Position numbers and translations under genes: made by a program
Notes under the pieces: model-generated
The model's input: the letters and a program-made list of their open reading frames with translations, nothing else
Database searches by the model: none
What the model was told of the DNA's origin: nothing
Assembly (NCBI GenBank): GCA_038210445.1
Contig: JBBQWQ010000002.1
Coordinates: 248,001 to 312,000 of the forward strand
Direction: 5' to 3'
DNA: 64,000 nucleotides
Origin: JABFRG01 sp038210445
Lineage (GTDB): Bacteria > Myxococcota_A > Polyangia > Polyangiales > Polyangiaceae
Shown here: piece by piece, positions 27,604 through 36,406 of the stretch
Layout: every line of letters begins with the position of its first letter
How positions within the stretch are numbered: position 1 is the first letter of the stretch

Positions 27604-28901
27604 GCGCGGTCGGTATCGAGCTGGCGCGCGAGACCATGGAAATGGTGCGCCCATCGAAGGCGGGCCGCGTGCTGTCGCGTTTGGTGTTCGCGTTCATGGT
27701 GGCCCTGGCCCTGCTGCTCGCGATCACGCCGTGGCAACAGAGCGCCGACGGCATGGGGCGGGTGATCGCGTACGCGCCCGACGAGCGGAAGCAGAACCTG
27801 GAAGCACCGGTAGAGGGGCGCATTCTCATCTGGCACGTGCGCGAGGGGACCCTGGTGAAGAAAGGCGATAAGATCGTCGATCTCACCGACAACGATCCAG
27901 AGATCTTGAGCCGCCTCCGCACGGAGCGTGAAGCGCTGGAAGACCGCCTGGAGGCGGCGCGCGCGCGGCTGGCCTCTCTCGACTCGCGCATCGACTCGCT
28001 CACCGACTCGCGTCGCAATGCCATTTCCGCGGCAGATTCGCGCATCACCATGGCGACGCAGCGGATGCTGGCGGCTGGGCAAGCGCTCACCTTGGCCGAC
28101 GCGAGCATGGAGACCGCGCGCCTGAACGTGGAGCGGCAGCGCATTCTCGAGACCAAGGGGCTCTCGTCGAAGCGACAAGTGGAGCTGGCGGAGCTGGAGG
28201 AAACGAGATCGCGCACCGAGGTGGAGCGGGCACGCGTGACGCTGGCCTCCGCGAAGAACGAGGAGCGAGCCATCGAGGCCGACCGCAGCAAGGTGTCGAA
28301 CGACGCGAGCGCGGGAATCAACGACGCGCGAGCCACCCGCGCCTCGGCAGAGTCGGAGATCGCCAACGCCAACGCCGAGATTGCCCGACTCGACGTCCGC
28401 CTGGCGCGGCAGTCTACGCTCTCCATCGCCGCGCCTCGCGATGGCGTCATCTTCCGCATCGTGGCCAATGGTCACTCCGGCAATTTCGTGAAGTCCGGCG
28501 ACGTCTTGGCGGTGCTGGTGCCGGACACCGCCGACCGCGCGGTGGAAGTTTCCGTCGACGGCAACGACATGCCGCTGGTGAAGGAGGGCTCCGTGGTGCG
28601 CGTCGCCTTCGAAGGCTGGCCTGCGGTGCAGTTCAGTGGCTGGCCGTCGGTGGCCCTCGGCACATTCGAAGGCCGGGTCGCCGTCGTCGACGCGAGCGAC
28701 GCGGGCGATGGCAAGTTCCGCATCCTGGTGGTGCCGGCGCCGGGCACCTCGTGGCCCGAGGGCAAGTACCTGCGGCAGGGTGTACGTGCCCACGCCTGGG
28801 TCCAGCTCGGACGCGTGCGCCTGGGCTACGAGCTGTGGCGACAGTTCAACGGCTTCGCGCCGTCGCTGCCCAAGCCGCCCGAGAAGGGAGCGGACAAGTG
28901 A
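27600..28901 (+). CDS. HlyD-family membrane fusion protein
   Basis: Periplasmic adaptor linking the ABC protein to the outer-membrane channel. One N-terminal membrane helix lies near 30-47 (LVFAFMVALALLLAITPW). A biotinyl-lipoyl-like half (EAPVEGRILIWHVREGTLVKKGD) is followed by a long Ala/Glu/Arg-rich coiled coil at about 100-265. The second lipoyl half (IAAPRDGVIFRIVANGHSG) and beta-barrel regions come next. The GTG start overlaps the ABC stop and the end overlaps the TolC start, both by GTGA. The 433-residue length is typical for type I secretion adaptors. Confidence 0.95.
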   Translation: MSAVGIELARETMEMVRPSKAGRVLSRLVFAFMVALALLLAITPWQQSADGMGRVIAYAPDERKQNLEAPVEGRILIWHVREGTLVKKGDKIVDLTDNDPEILSRLRTEREALEDRLEAARARLASLDSRIDSLTDSRRNAISAADSRITMATQRMLAAGQALTLADASMETARLNVERQRILETKGLSSKRQVELAELEETRSRTEVERARVTLASAKNEERAIEADRSKVSNDASAGINDARATRASAESEIANANAEIARLDVRLARQSTLSIAAPRDGVIFRIVANGHSGNFVKSGDVLAVLVPDTADRAVEVSVDGNDMPLVKEGSVVRVAFEGWPAVQFSGWPSVALGTFEGRVAVVDASDAGDGKFRILVVPAPGTSWPEGKYLRQGVRAHAWVQLGRVRLGYELWRQFNGFAPSLPKPPEKGADK

Positions 28902-30322
28902 AGTCGCTCCTGCGCCGCGCGGCGCTTTGCGCCCTCTGCTGGCTGGCTGCCTCGGGGTCCGCGCATGCCCAGCAGACATCCGAAGGTCCGCTGTCGCACG
29001 AGGTGCTCCTGGCCTCCGTCGAGCGCACCTTTCCACTTCTCAAGGCCGCGGAGCTGGAAGAGGCCATCGCCGGCGCCGATGCGCTGTCGGCCGAGGGTGG
29101 GTTCGACGTATCTTGGAAGACCCGCGCCACGCTGATCCCCATCGGCTACTACGACAACTACCGCGTGGAGTCGACGCTCGAGAAGCCGACCGCCATCTGG
29201 GGCGCCACCGGCTTCGTGGGCTACCGCCTGGGCTCGGGCAAGTTCCCGGTGTACTACGGCAACCAGGAGACGCTCGACTACGGAGAGCTCCGGGCAGGCG
29301 TCTCGGTGCCGCTGTGGCGCAACGGGCCCATCGACCGCCGGCGCTCGTCGCTGGAAAAGGCCGACCTCGGGCGCGGCGTTGCCAAGCTCGGGATCACCCA
29401 GCAGCGCATCGACTACCGGCGCGCCGCGAGCATCCGCTACTGGGCTTGGGTGGCGGCCGGACGACGACTGGCGGTGGCCGAGTCGCTGCTGGCCATCGCG
29501 GCAGGGCGCGACGACGGGCTCGCGGAGCGGGTGGCGCGCGGCGACCTTCCCAACATCGAACGCATCGACAACCTGCGCGCGCTCGAGCAGCGGCGGGCCC
29601 AGCTGGCCATCGCGCGGCGCGGCCTCGAGCAAGCGAGCCTGGAGCTCTCGCTCTACCTCCGTGACGACAAGGGCAATCGGATCATCCCGGATCGTCCGCA
29701 GCTACCCAAGGACTTTCCGGAGATCCCAGGTGACGCATCGACGGGACTGCCCAACGACTTCGTGGCCGCCCGCGCGAACCGCCCGGAGGTGCAGCGGCTC
29801 GCTCTCCTCACCAAGCAGAACGAGGTGGAGCTCCGCTACGCCAAGAACCAGATGGCGCTCGGGCTCGACCTCCAGCTGGTGGGCTCGCAGGATTTCGGCC
29901 CGCAAAACCCCAAGCGCCCGGACCTGAACAAGCCGGTCTTCGAGGCCTCGCTGCTGCTCGACGTTCCGCTCCAGACCCGGGCGATGCAGGGGCGGGCCGA
30001 CGCAAGCGCCGCTACGATTCGGCGCCTGACGCTGCAGAAAAGTTTCTTTACCGACCGCATCGACACCGACGTGCGCGACGCGCACTCGGCGCTGCGAGCT
30101 GCGAAGGAACGCCTCGACGCCACCCGCCGCGAGGTGACGCTGGCCAAGGATTTGGAAGCGAGCGAGCGCCTGCGATTTCAGCAAGGCGACAGCCAATTGC
30201 TCATCGTGAACCTTCGGGAGCAACAAACCGCCGAAGCGCAGCTGCGCGAAGTCGACGCCGTGCTCGACTGGTATCGCGCGCAGGCAGAGCTGCGGGCCGC
30301 GCGCGGCGATCTCGGTCGCTAA
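28898..30322 (+). CDS. TolC-family outer-membrane efflux protein
   Basis: Outer-membrane channel of the tripartite exporter. The signal peptide ends in ASGSAHAQ. The body has the two-fold helical repeats of TolC, with coiled-coil regions such as RDAHSALRAAKERLDATRREV and the late LRFQQGDSQLLIVNLREQQ segment that is characteristic of the family. The 474 residues are normal. GTG start is coupled to the HlyD stop. It ends 7 bp from the convergent HDOD gene, so the operon is exactly three genes. Confidence 0.93.
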   Translation: MKSLLRRAALCALCWLAASGSAHAQQTSEGPLSHEVLLASVERTFPLLKAAELEEAIAGADALSAEGGFDVSWKTRATLIPIGYYDNYRVESTLEKPTAIWGATGFVGYRLGSGKFPVYYGNQETLDYGELRAGVSVPLWRNGPIDRRRSSLEKADLGRGVAKLGITQQRIDYRRAASIRYWAWVAAGRRLAVAESLLAIAAGRDDGLAERVARGDLPNIERIDNLRALEQRRAQLAIARRGLEQASLELSLYLRDDKGNRIIPDRPQLPKDFPEIPGDASTGLPNDFVAARANRPEVQRLALLTKQNEVELRYAKNQMALGLDLQLVGSQDFGPQNPKRPDLNKPVFEASLLLDVPLQTRAMQGRADASAATIRRLTLQKSFFTDRIDTDVRDAHSALRAAKERLDATRREVTLAKDLEASERLRFQQGDSQLLIVNLREQQTAEAQLREVDAVLDWYRAQAELRAARGDLGR

Positions 30323-30329
30323 ACGGCGG

Positions 30330-31346
30330 CTACTTGCGGTGCACGCCGAACGAGGCGAGTGCCTCTGCGCGCACCAAGACCAGCTTGGGCCACATGGCGA
30401 TCAGGTGGTGCGCCGAGAATCCCGCGTAACCGGCGGCGCCCTCCAGGGCGAGCGCCTCGCAGAAGGCTGGGTCCGGCTCGACGCTCTCGGCCAGCTTGTA
30501 CTCGAGCTGGTCCGACATGCGCACCAGCGCCACCGAGAGACCCACGATGCCGCCTGCCGCATAGGCGCGCCCGGGCTGGTGATGCCAGGCCACCACTTGC
30601 GCGAGCTCGGTCTGCAGCTTCCAGTGCGTCAGCACCTGCGCCCCGAGCACCGCGTGGTCGTAGCCGAGCAGCGCGCGCTCGTGCACGTGGCATTCGTCGG
30701 GCTTGGTTCGGGTTTCCGGAGCCAGGGTCGCGTAGTCGAGCTCCTTCACCTGCATGGTGAGCAGTTTGCCCACGTCGTGAATCAACCCGGCCAGAAAGAT
30801 TCCCTCAGCGCCCTTCGCGCCCCACTCGGTGCCGAGCACGCGCGCAAGCGCGGCCACCGCCGCGGAGTGGTTGCGAATGGAGTGGGCCAGGCCGCTGGCG
30901 TCGGCGAAGAGCCCCATGGTGGCCACCGCGGCGACGATCTCGCGCACCGTGCCCAGGCCCAGGCGAACGATTGCATCTTGCACCGATGCGATGGCGGTGG
31001 ACGGCCGGTACAGCGCCGAGTTGGCGACCCGAAGCAGACCTGCGGCGAGGGCCGTGTCTTCGGCCACGACGCGCGCGATCTTGGCCGCCGGCGCTTCGAT
31101 GTCGGCCAGGAGCCCGAGCGCTCGCTGGGCCACCTCGGGAAAGGGCTTGAGCCCGGCTGCTTTGGCAGCGGCTGCGGCCATCGAGCGAGAGGCCTCGAGG
31201 TCGGCGTGCTGGGGGTCGGCGTCCCCGAACCAGAGCTCCATGCGCACCGCGTCGGCAATTTCCCGCACGTGGGCCGGCAGCGGCGGCGGCGCCGCGCGAG
31301 GCCGCGAAACGTTTACGGACGGCGGCGAGGGAACACTTTGGGCCAT
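30330..31346 (-). CDS. HDOD-domain protein
   Basis: Predicted cytoplasmic signalling protein with an HDOD domain (about residues 65-265), an HD-like fold usually lacking phosphohydrolase activity and thought to bind partners. Visible landmarks are LKPFPEVAQRALGLL, AIASVQDAIVRLGLGTVREIV and IHDVGKLL. IHDVGK keeps the His-Asp of HD proteins, but a full metal site was not confirmed. A proline-rich 25-residue lead precedes the domain. ATG 31346 is preferred; a GTG eight codons earlier lacks a ribosome site. It lies 46 bp downstream of an FGE-like lipoprotein gene on the same strand. Confidence 0.87.
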   Translation of the reverse strand: MAQSVPSPPSVNVSRPRAAPPPLPAHVREIADAVRMELWFGDADPQHADLEASRSMAAAAAKAAGLKPFPEVAQRALGLLADIEAPAAKIARVVAEDTALAAGLLRVANSALYRPSTAIASVQDAIVRLGLGTVREIVAAVATMGLFADASGLAHSIRNHSAAVAALARVLGTEWGAKGAEGIFLAGLIHDVGKLLTMQVKELDYATLAPETRTKPDECHVHERALLGYDHAVLGAQVLTHWKLQTELAQVVAWHHQPGRAYAAGGIVGLSVALVRMSDQLEYKLAESVEPDPAFCEALALEGAAGYAGFSAHHLIAMWPKLVLVRAEALASFGVHRK

Positions 31347-31379
31347 ACGCCAGCGAAGAACGGGGTCCACTCCGGAACG

Positions 31380-31396
31380 TTGAGCCGAAAGCTCAA
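31380..31396 (-). terminator. Short hairpin over the FGE-like gene stop codon
   Basis: Perfect 6-bp stem TTGAGC / GCTCAA with a 5-nt loop, overlapping the stop codon of the upstream gene and preceding the HDOD gene. There is no T-tract. It may attenuate or merely pause between two co-oriented genes. Confidence 0.25.
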
Positions 31397-32415
31397 TTCA
31401 CGGTCTTGGCGCAGCGAAATCCGGTGGTGGGATACTCGGCGTCGCTGCTGGTGCTGGTGCGATACACGCCCTTCAACGCGTCGACGTCGCTGGCGTAGGA
31501 GCCGCCCTTGCGGATCCGCGAGTAGCTGTCGTTGCCCGCATAGTCGTCGGGGGCAGGGCTCGCCGGCCCGGTAAAGTCGTCGCCGTCCCACACCCACTCG
31601 TCGAGGCTACCCGACATGTCGAGCACGCCGTCGCGCGAAGCTCCGGCGGATGCCGAGCCGCCGGCCAGAGGAAACTTGCAGCCGTTGAAGTCGGGGGAGA
31701 GGCCGAAGTTCAGCCAAACCGCCTTGTTGCAAGCGTCGGGAATGTCTTCGCCCCAGGGAAAGGTGCGCGATTGGTCGCGTCCGACCGCCACGTACTGCCA
31801 CTCCGCCTCGGTGGGCAGGCGCTTCCCGCGGAACGCGCAATAGGCGACCGCCTGCGTCCAGTTCACGCAATTCATGGGCAAGGCAGCGTTGCTGGCCTTC
31901 AGGTAGGTGGCCCCAATGGAGCCGCGGTTGCACAGCGTGGGCGACTTGAAGGCCTCCTCGTGGGCCGTGTCGAAGTACGAGGTCTTCCAGTTCATGTGCA
32001 TCTCGTGCGGGCCGCCCGCCTCGAGAGTGCAGGTGGGCTTGCCCGCGCAGTCGGGCGTGGGATAGCCAGCCGAGAGCCACGCCTGGAAGTCGCCCACCGA
32101 GACCTCCCGAATGTCGATGTCGAAGTCGTGCGTGATCTTCAGCTGGGCGCCGTCGCTGGCGCTGCGGCGGAAGAAGTACGTGCCCTTCGGAATGCGCGAC
32201 GTGGGCCCGCCGGAGCTCGACGCGCCGTCGGGGCTGGCGTCGCCGCCGCTCGAGCCGCTGGAGCCACTGGAGCCACTGGAGCCGCTCGAACCACTGGAAC
32301 CGCTGGAACCGCTGGAGCCGCTGGAGCCCGCGTCGGAGCCGCCGCTCGACTGGAACTCGGGATAGCAGGCCATCCAGCACGCAAAGACGGGCAAACAAAG
32401 GAGGAGTCGGCGCAT
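31393..32415 (-). CDS. Lipoprotein with formylglycine-generating-enzyme (SUMF1-like) domain
   Basis: Exported lipoprotein (MRRLLLCLPVFACWMAC, Cys17) with a Ser-Ser-Gly repeat linker of about 30 residues, then an FGE-sulfatase fold from about residue 75 to the end. Recognisable parts are MNCVNWTQAVAYCAFRGKRLPTEAEWQY, the RKGGSYASD block and the C-terminal TGFRCA. The cysteine pair of true formylglycine-generating enzymes is not seen: the R(Y/C)R segment reads GVYRTSTSS. An ordinary sulfatase-maturing activity is therefore unlikely and a binding or structural role is more plausible. A start seven codons upstream (32436) is possible. Confidence 0.87.
   Translation of the reverse strand: MRRLLLCLPVFACWMACYPEFQSSGGSDAGSSGSSGSSGSSGSSGSSGSSGSSGSSGGDASPDGASSSGGPTSRIPKGTYFFRRSASDGAQLKITHDFDIDIREVSVGDFQAWLSAGYPTPDCAGKPTCTLEAGGPHEMHMNWKTSYFDTAHEEAFKSPTLCNRGSIGATYLKASNAALPMNCVNWTQAVAYCAFRGKRLPTEAEWQYVAVGRDQSRTFPWGEDIPDACNKAVWLNFGLSPDFNGCKFPLAGGSASAGASRDGVLDMSGSLDEWVWDGDDFTGPASPAPDDYAGNDSYSRIRKGGSYASDVDALKGVYRTSTSSDAEYPTTGFRCAKTVN
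32244..32328 (-). repeat. 9-bp tandem repeat encoding Gly-Ser-Ser linker
   Basis: About nine copies of a 9-bp unit (variants of GAGCCGCTG read on the + strand) encode the SGSSGSSG linker directly after the lipobox of the FGE-like lipoprotein. Synonymous changes between units show it is not brand new. Confidence 0.9.
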
Positions 32416-32565
32416 GGCGTAGGAGGGATCAAGCATACCCTGACGGCATTTCCACCCTTCCCTTCGGTTTTCGTGAAAATCCCTACGTTCTCCATCCCGA
32501 ACGACGCGCCATCGCTTGCGACCGAGCGAGACGACAGGGGAAATCCATGGTAGCCACAGGGTTCC

Positions 32566-35475
32566 ATGGACCGGCTCGTCGTTGTTGGGGCGCGACAGCA
32601 CAACTTGAAGAACGTCACTTTGTCGCTCCCCCGCGGCAAATTGGTGGTGTTCACCGGCCCCAGCGGTTCCGGCAAGTCGTCGCTCGCTTTCGATACGATC
32701 TACGCCGAGGGGCAGCGCCGTTACGTCGAATCGCTCTCGGCGTACGCGCGGCAGTTTCTCGAGCAACTGGCGAAGCCGCTGGTGGAGAGCATCGAGGGTC
32801 TCTCACCTGCGATCGCCATCGAGCAGCGCCCGCTCTCCAAGTCTCCCCGGTCGACGGTGGGCACGGTCACCGAGATCGCCGACTACCTGCGCCTTCTGTT
32901 CGCGCGGGTGGGCGTTCCCCATTGTCCCAACTGCGGCAAGCGCATCGAGGCGCAGACCGTGCAACAGATCGTCGACCGCGTGCTGGCGCTACCCGAAGCA
33001 TCGCGGCTGAGCGTGCTCGCACCCATCTGCCGGGGTCGCAAGGGCGAGCTCAAGCTGGAGCTCGAGCGACTGCGGCGCGAAGGCTTCGTGCGCGCACGCA
33101 TCGACAACGCGGTGGTAGACCTGGGCGACGAGATCGAGCTCGACCGCAGCAAGGTGCACGATCTCGACGTGGTCATCGACCGCGTGGTGCTCAAAGACGG
33201 CGTGAAGGGTCGCCTCACCGACAGTGTGGAGCTTGCCCTCAAGGTGGGCGAAGGCCGGCTGCTGGTGGCGGTAGAGGGCGAAGAGCCGTTCTGGCTGTCG
33301 GAGCGATTCGCTTGCATCGACTGCGGCATCTCGCTGCCGCCCATCGAGCCGCGCATGTTCTCGTTCAATGGCCCCCACGGGGCCTGCCCGGCATGCGACG
33401 GCCTCGGCTCACGGGTGGTGGTAGACCCCGAGCGGGTGGTCGGCGAACCGGAGAAGACGCTGCGCGAAGGCGTGGTGCTGGCCTGGGGGCGCCGGGGTTC
33501 GGTGCGCCTCGCCACCGAGGTGAACGACGCGGTGAAGCTGCTGGGCGCGAGCCCCGACACGCCCTGGCAAAAGCTGCCGGAGGAGATCCGCAAGGCCATC
33601 CTGTTCGGCCCCGAGGCGGCCCCCAAGCGCGGCAAGAAAAGTGCATCATACATGGGTATCGTGCCCCGGCTGACCGCGCGGCTCGAGGGCACCTCCGAGG
33701 AGCCGGAAGGCGATTTCGAGTCGGATAGCGACGAAGACGTGAGCGCCGAGGACGACGTGGGGCGCTTCGTCGTCACCCGCACCTGCGACGCCTGCAGGGG
33801 CCGGCGCCTGCGGCCCGAGGCGCTGGCGGTGAAGCTGGGCGACGCCGACATCTCCGAGCTGGGTCACCTTCCCTTGCGCCGCCTGCGCGACTTCATCGCC
33901 AAAGAGACCGGCGTTATCCAGGTGAACTTCACGGCGCGCGAGCGGGCGGTTGCCGAACCGCTGCTCAAGGCGGTGGCGGCGCGCCTGGGGTTTCTCATCG
34001 ACGTGGGGCTCGACTACCTGTCGCTCGATCGAAGCGCGCAAACGCTCTCGTCGGGCGAGGGCCAACGCATCCGGCTCGCGACGCAGATCGGCGCGGCGCT
34101 GGTGGGCGTTTTGTACGTGCTCGACGAGCCCTCGGTGGGCCTCCACGCCCGCGACAACGCGCGCCTCCTGGCGGCCCAGGTGCGCCTGCGCGACCTCGGC
34201 AACACGGTGTTCGTGGTGGAGCACGACCGCGAGGCGATGATGATCGCCGACTACATCGTCGACATGGGTCCGGGCGCCGGCGTGCACGGCGGCACCGTGG
34301 TGGCCCAGGGGACCGCGGCCGAGCTGATGGCGAACCCCGACTCCATCACCGGACCGTGGCTCTCCGGTCAGCGCCAGCTTCCCTTGCCCAAGAAGCGAAA
34401 AGCCCGGGGCAAGGCGTGCGTGCGCATCGCCAAGGCGCGGGCGCACAACCTGAAGAACGTCGACGTGGAGATCCCCACCGGTCTCATGACCGCCTTCACC
34501 GGGGTTTCCGGCAGCGGCAAGTCGAGCCTGGTGGTCGACACCTTGCTGCCCGCAGCGCGCGCAAAGCTCTACTCGGCGTCGGCGCCCATCGGCGAGTGCG
34601 ACGGCGTGTTCGGCCTCGAGCACATCGACAAGGTCATCGCCATCGACCAAGCGCCGATTGGCCGGACCCCCCGCTCGAACCCTGCAACCTACACCGGTGC
34701 GTTCGCCTTGCTCCGCGACCTGTACTCCGGCCTGCCGGAGGCCCGCGCCCGCGGCTACAAACCCGGTCGCTTCTCGTTCAACGTGAAGGGCGGGCGCTGC
34801 GAGGCCTGCGCGGGCGACGGCGTGCTTCGGGTAGAAATGCACTTTTTGCCCGACGTCTTCGTCACCTGCGATACCTGCAGCGGCAAGCGGTACAACCGCG
34901 AGACCCTGGAGGTGAAGTACCGCGGCTACTCCATCGCCGACGTGCTCGACCTCACGGTGGAACAAGGCATGGCTCTCTTCGAGTCGATTCCGCGCCTCTA
35001 CGACAAGCTCGAAGCGCTGGTGCGGGTGGGCCTCGGCTACCTGACGCTGGGGCAGCCCGCGACCACGCTCTCCGGCGGCGAGGCGCAGCGGGTCAAGCTC
35101 GCACGCGAGCTGTCGCGCAAGGCCACCGGCCGTACGCTCTACGTTCTCGACGAGCCCACCACCGGCCTGCACTTCACCGACATCGAAGTGCTGCTGCGGG
35201 CGCTCACTGAGTTGCGCGATCAGGGCAACACCGTGGTGGTCATCGAGCACAACCTCGACGTCGTGGCCTGCGCCGACTGGGTGGTCGACCTGGGCCCCGA
35301 CGGCGGCGAAGGCGGCGGCGAGATCGTGGCCACCGGAACTCCGGAAGAGATCGCTGCCACCGCGCACTCCTACACTGGGCAGTACCTGAAAGACGTGCTC
35401 GCCCGGGGCGTGGCGCAGCGCGACGCAAGCTCCGGTGACCTCAAGGCCGCGAAAAAGAAGAAGACCCCAACCTGA
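32566..35475 (+). CDS. uvrA: Excinuclease ABC subunit A
   Basis: DNA damage recognition ATPase of nucleotide excision repair; works as a dimer with UvrB. Two ABC-type ATPase halves: Walker A GPSGSGKSS at 31-39 and GVSGSGKSS near 645. Zinc modules (CIDC...CPAC and CEAC...CDTC) flank the usual loops. Signature motifs are LSSGEGQR in the first half, where LSGGE is usual, and LSGGEAQR in the second. An unusual acidic insert rich in Asp/Glu/Ser lies around 378-400. The 969 residues exceed the common 930-950 because of it. AGGG lies 6 nt before the ATG. No SOS box was recognised upstream. Confidence 0.97.
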   Translation: MDRLVVVGARQHNLKNVTLSLPRGKLVVFTGPSGSGKSSLAFDTIYAEGQRRYVESLSAYARQFLEQLAKPLVESIEGLSPAIAIEQRPLSKSPRSTVGTVTEIADYLRLLFARVGVPHCPNCGKRIEAQTVQQIVDRVLALPEASRLSVLAPICRGRKGELKLELERLRREGFVRARIDNAVVDLGDEIELDRSKVHDLDVVIDRVVLKDGVKGRLTDSVELALKVGEGRLLVAVEGEEPFWLSERFACIDCGISLPPIEPRMFSFNGPHGACPACDGLGSRVVVDPERVVGEPEKTLREGVVLAWGRRGSVRLATEVNDAVKLLGASPDTPWQKLPEEIRKAILFGPEAAPKRGKKSASYMGIVPRLTARLEGTSEEPEGDFESDSDEDVSAEDDVGRFVVTRTCDACRGRRLRPEALAVKLGDADISELGHLPLRRLRDFIAKETGVIQVNFTARERAVAEPLLKAVAARLGFLIDVGLDYLSLDRSAQTLSSGEGQRIRLATQIGAALVGVLYVLDEPSVGLHARDNARLLAAQVRLRDLGNTVFVVEHDREAMMIADYIVDMGPGAGVHGGTVVAQGTAAELMANPDSITGPWLSGQRQLPLPKKRKARGKACVRIAKARAHNLKNVDVEIPTGLMTAFTGVSGSGKSSLVVDTLLPAARAKLYSASAPIGECDGVFGLEHIDKVIAIDQAPIGRTPRSNPATYTGAFALLRDLYSGLPEARARGYKPGRFSFNVKGGRCEACAGDGVLRVEMHFLPDVFVTCDTCSGKRYNRETLEVKYRGYSIADVLDLTVEQGMALFESIPRLYDKLEALVRVGLGYLTLGQPATTLSGGEAQRVKLARELSRKATGRTLYVLDEPTTGLHFTDIEVLLRALTELRDQGNTVVVIEHNLDVVACADWVVDLGPDGGEGGGEIVATGTPEEIAATAHSYTGQYLKDVLARGVAQRDASSGDLKAAKKKKTPT

Positions 35476-35565
35476 AGGTCTGCTGCGCGACGCACTGACA
35501 CGCGCCAGGCAAGGGGACGAAGGGCTCTTGGCCGAGACCGAGGGAGGCGCGTTCGCTGGGAGGAG

Positions 35566-35596
35566 CGCGCGGAACGAACTCCTGTTCGTGAGGACG
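35566..35596. repeat. Intergenic repeat element, copy 1
   Basis: 31-bp sequence matching 29 of 31 positions with copy 2 at 50005-50035. It contains the small perfect hairpin CGAAC-TCCT-GTTCG. It lies between convergent uvrA and a lipoprotein gene, outside any supported gene. Confidence 0.8.
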
Positions 35597-35642
35597 GGAG
35601 GCGCCGGCATACCCGAAGGTATTGACGAAAAACACCAGTCTC

Positions 35643-36341
35643 CTAGCGGACCTTTACCCACTCGAAGCGCGCGGTGGCGCCACCGAAGGGCCGCACGATT
35701 ACCAGCTTCTGCTTGGTGGTGAGGCGATCGACGAAGCTCGCGTAGCTCACCGCGACGTCCTGCGCCTTGGGGCAGCTGGTGCTCTCGATGGCGGGCGACT
35801 GGGTCTTGGCGGTGGGCTTGAGGTCGAAGTTGCGGAGCGTGGCGAAGCCCAGGTTGGCGCCACTAATCTTGTAAAACTCGCTGTGCTCGGCGGCGCCCAC
35901 CCCAGTGGTAGCGTTCACCGCGGTGATGACCAGCCGCCCGATGTGCTCGGTGGTGCGGAAGCCCGTGCAGTTGGTCTGGTACACGGTGACCGCCGCGAGA
36001 TCGTAGGTGCCAGCCACCAGCGTGCCGCCGGTGAGCACCGAGGTGATGGTGCTGCAGGTCGAGACGGCCTTGGGTGAGGTTGCGCGGCTCTGCGTGTTGC
36101 ACGTGCCGCCCCCCGCGTCCTCCGGGTCGGCGCCGCCGTCGCCCAGGTCGAGCGGTCCACCATCGGACACGGCACCGCCTTCCAGCTCTTCGCCGCCGCC
36201 CGCGTCGTCCAGGCTCACGTCGAGGCCCGCATCGCCCCCACCGCCGACTCCGCCCGAAGAGCTCGATTGCGGGGGATCGCCGGAGCAAGCCGAGGCGATA
36301 CCGAGGCCGAGCAGACCGATGGAAGCAAAGAAGCGGCGCAT
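35643..36341 (-). CDS. Putative lipoprotein with Gly/Asp-rich linker
   Basis: Function unknown. The signal peptide MRRFFASIGLLGLGIASAC has a lipobox (ASAC, Cys19). A low-complexity Gly/Asp/Glu linker fills about 25-80, and a beta-rich C-terminal domain of about 150 residues contains four or so cysteines (CNTQ, STCST, TNCTG, STSCPK) that may pair after export. GAGGGG abuts the ATG, which is unusually close for a ribosome site, but no other in-frame start is better. It lies 65 bp downstream of the DksA-like gene on the same strand. No catalytic motif recognised. Confidence 0.78.
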   Translation of the reverse strand: MRRFFASIGLLGLGIASACSGDPPQSSSSGGVGGGGDAGLDVSLDDAGGGEELEGGAVSDGGPLDLGDGGADPEDAGGGTCNTQSRATSPKAVSTCSTITSVLTGGTLVAGTYDLAAVTVYQTNCTGFRTTEHIGRLVITAVNATTGVGAAEHSEFYKISGANLGFATLRNFDLKPTAKTQSPAIESTSCPKAQDVAVSYASFVDRLTTKQKLVIVRPFGGATARFEWVKVR

Positions 36342-36406
36342 CCCCTCATGGTACGAGGGTTGCGCCGCTACACAAGCCACCCTTTCGGGCGACGCCGAGC
36401 CGGAGT

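Noticed and set aside
35441..35635. 64-codon minus-strand frame between uvrA and the lipoprotein gene
   Set aside because: It overlaps the end of uvrA and the repeat element, has no domain-like composition and no good start signal.
33646..35661. Very long antisense frames opposite uvrA, and likewise opposite mutS (2389-5469) and pilY1 (42655-46269)
   Set aside because: Long stop-free antisense frames are expected at this G+C; their products are His/Ala/Arg-rich without motifs, while the sense strand has clear families.
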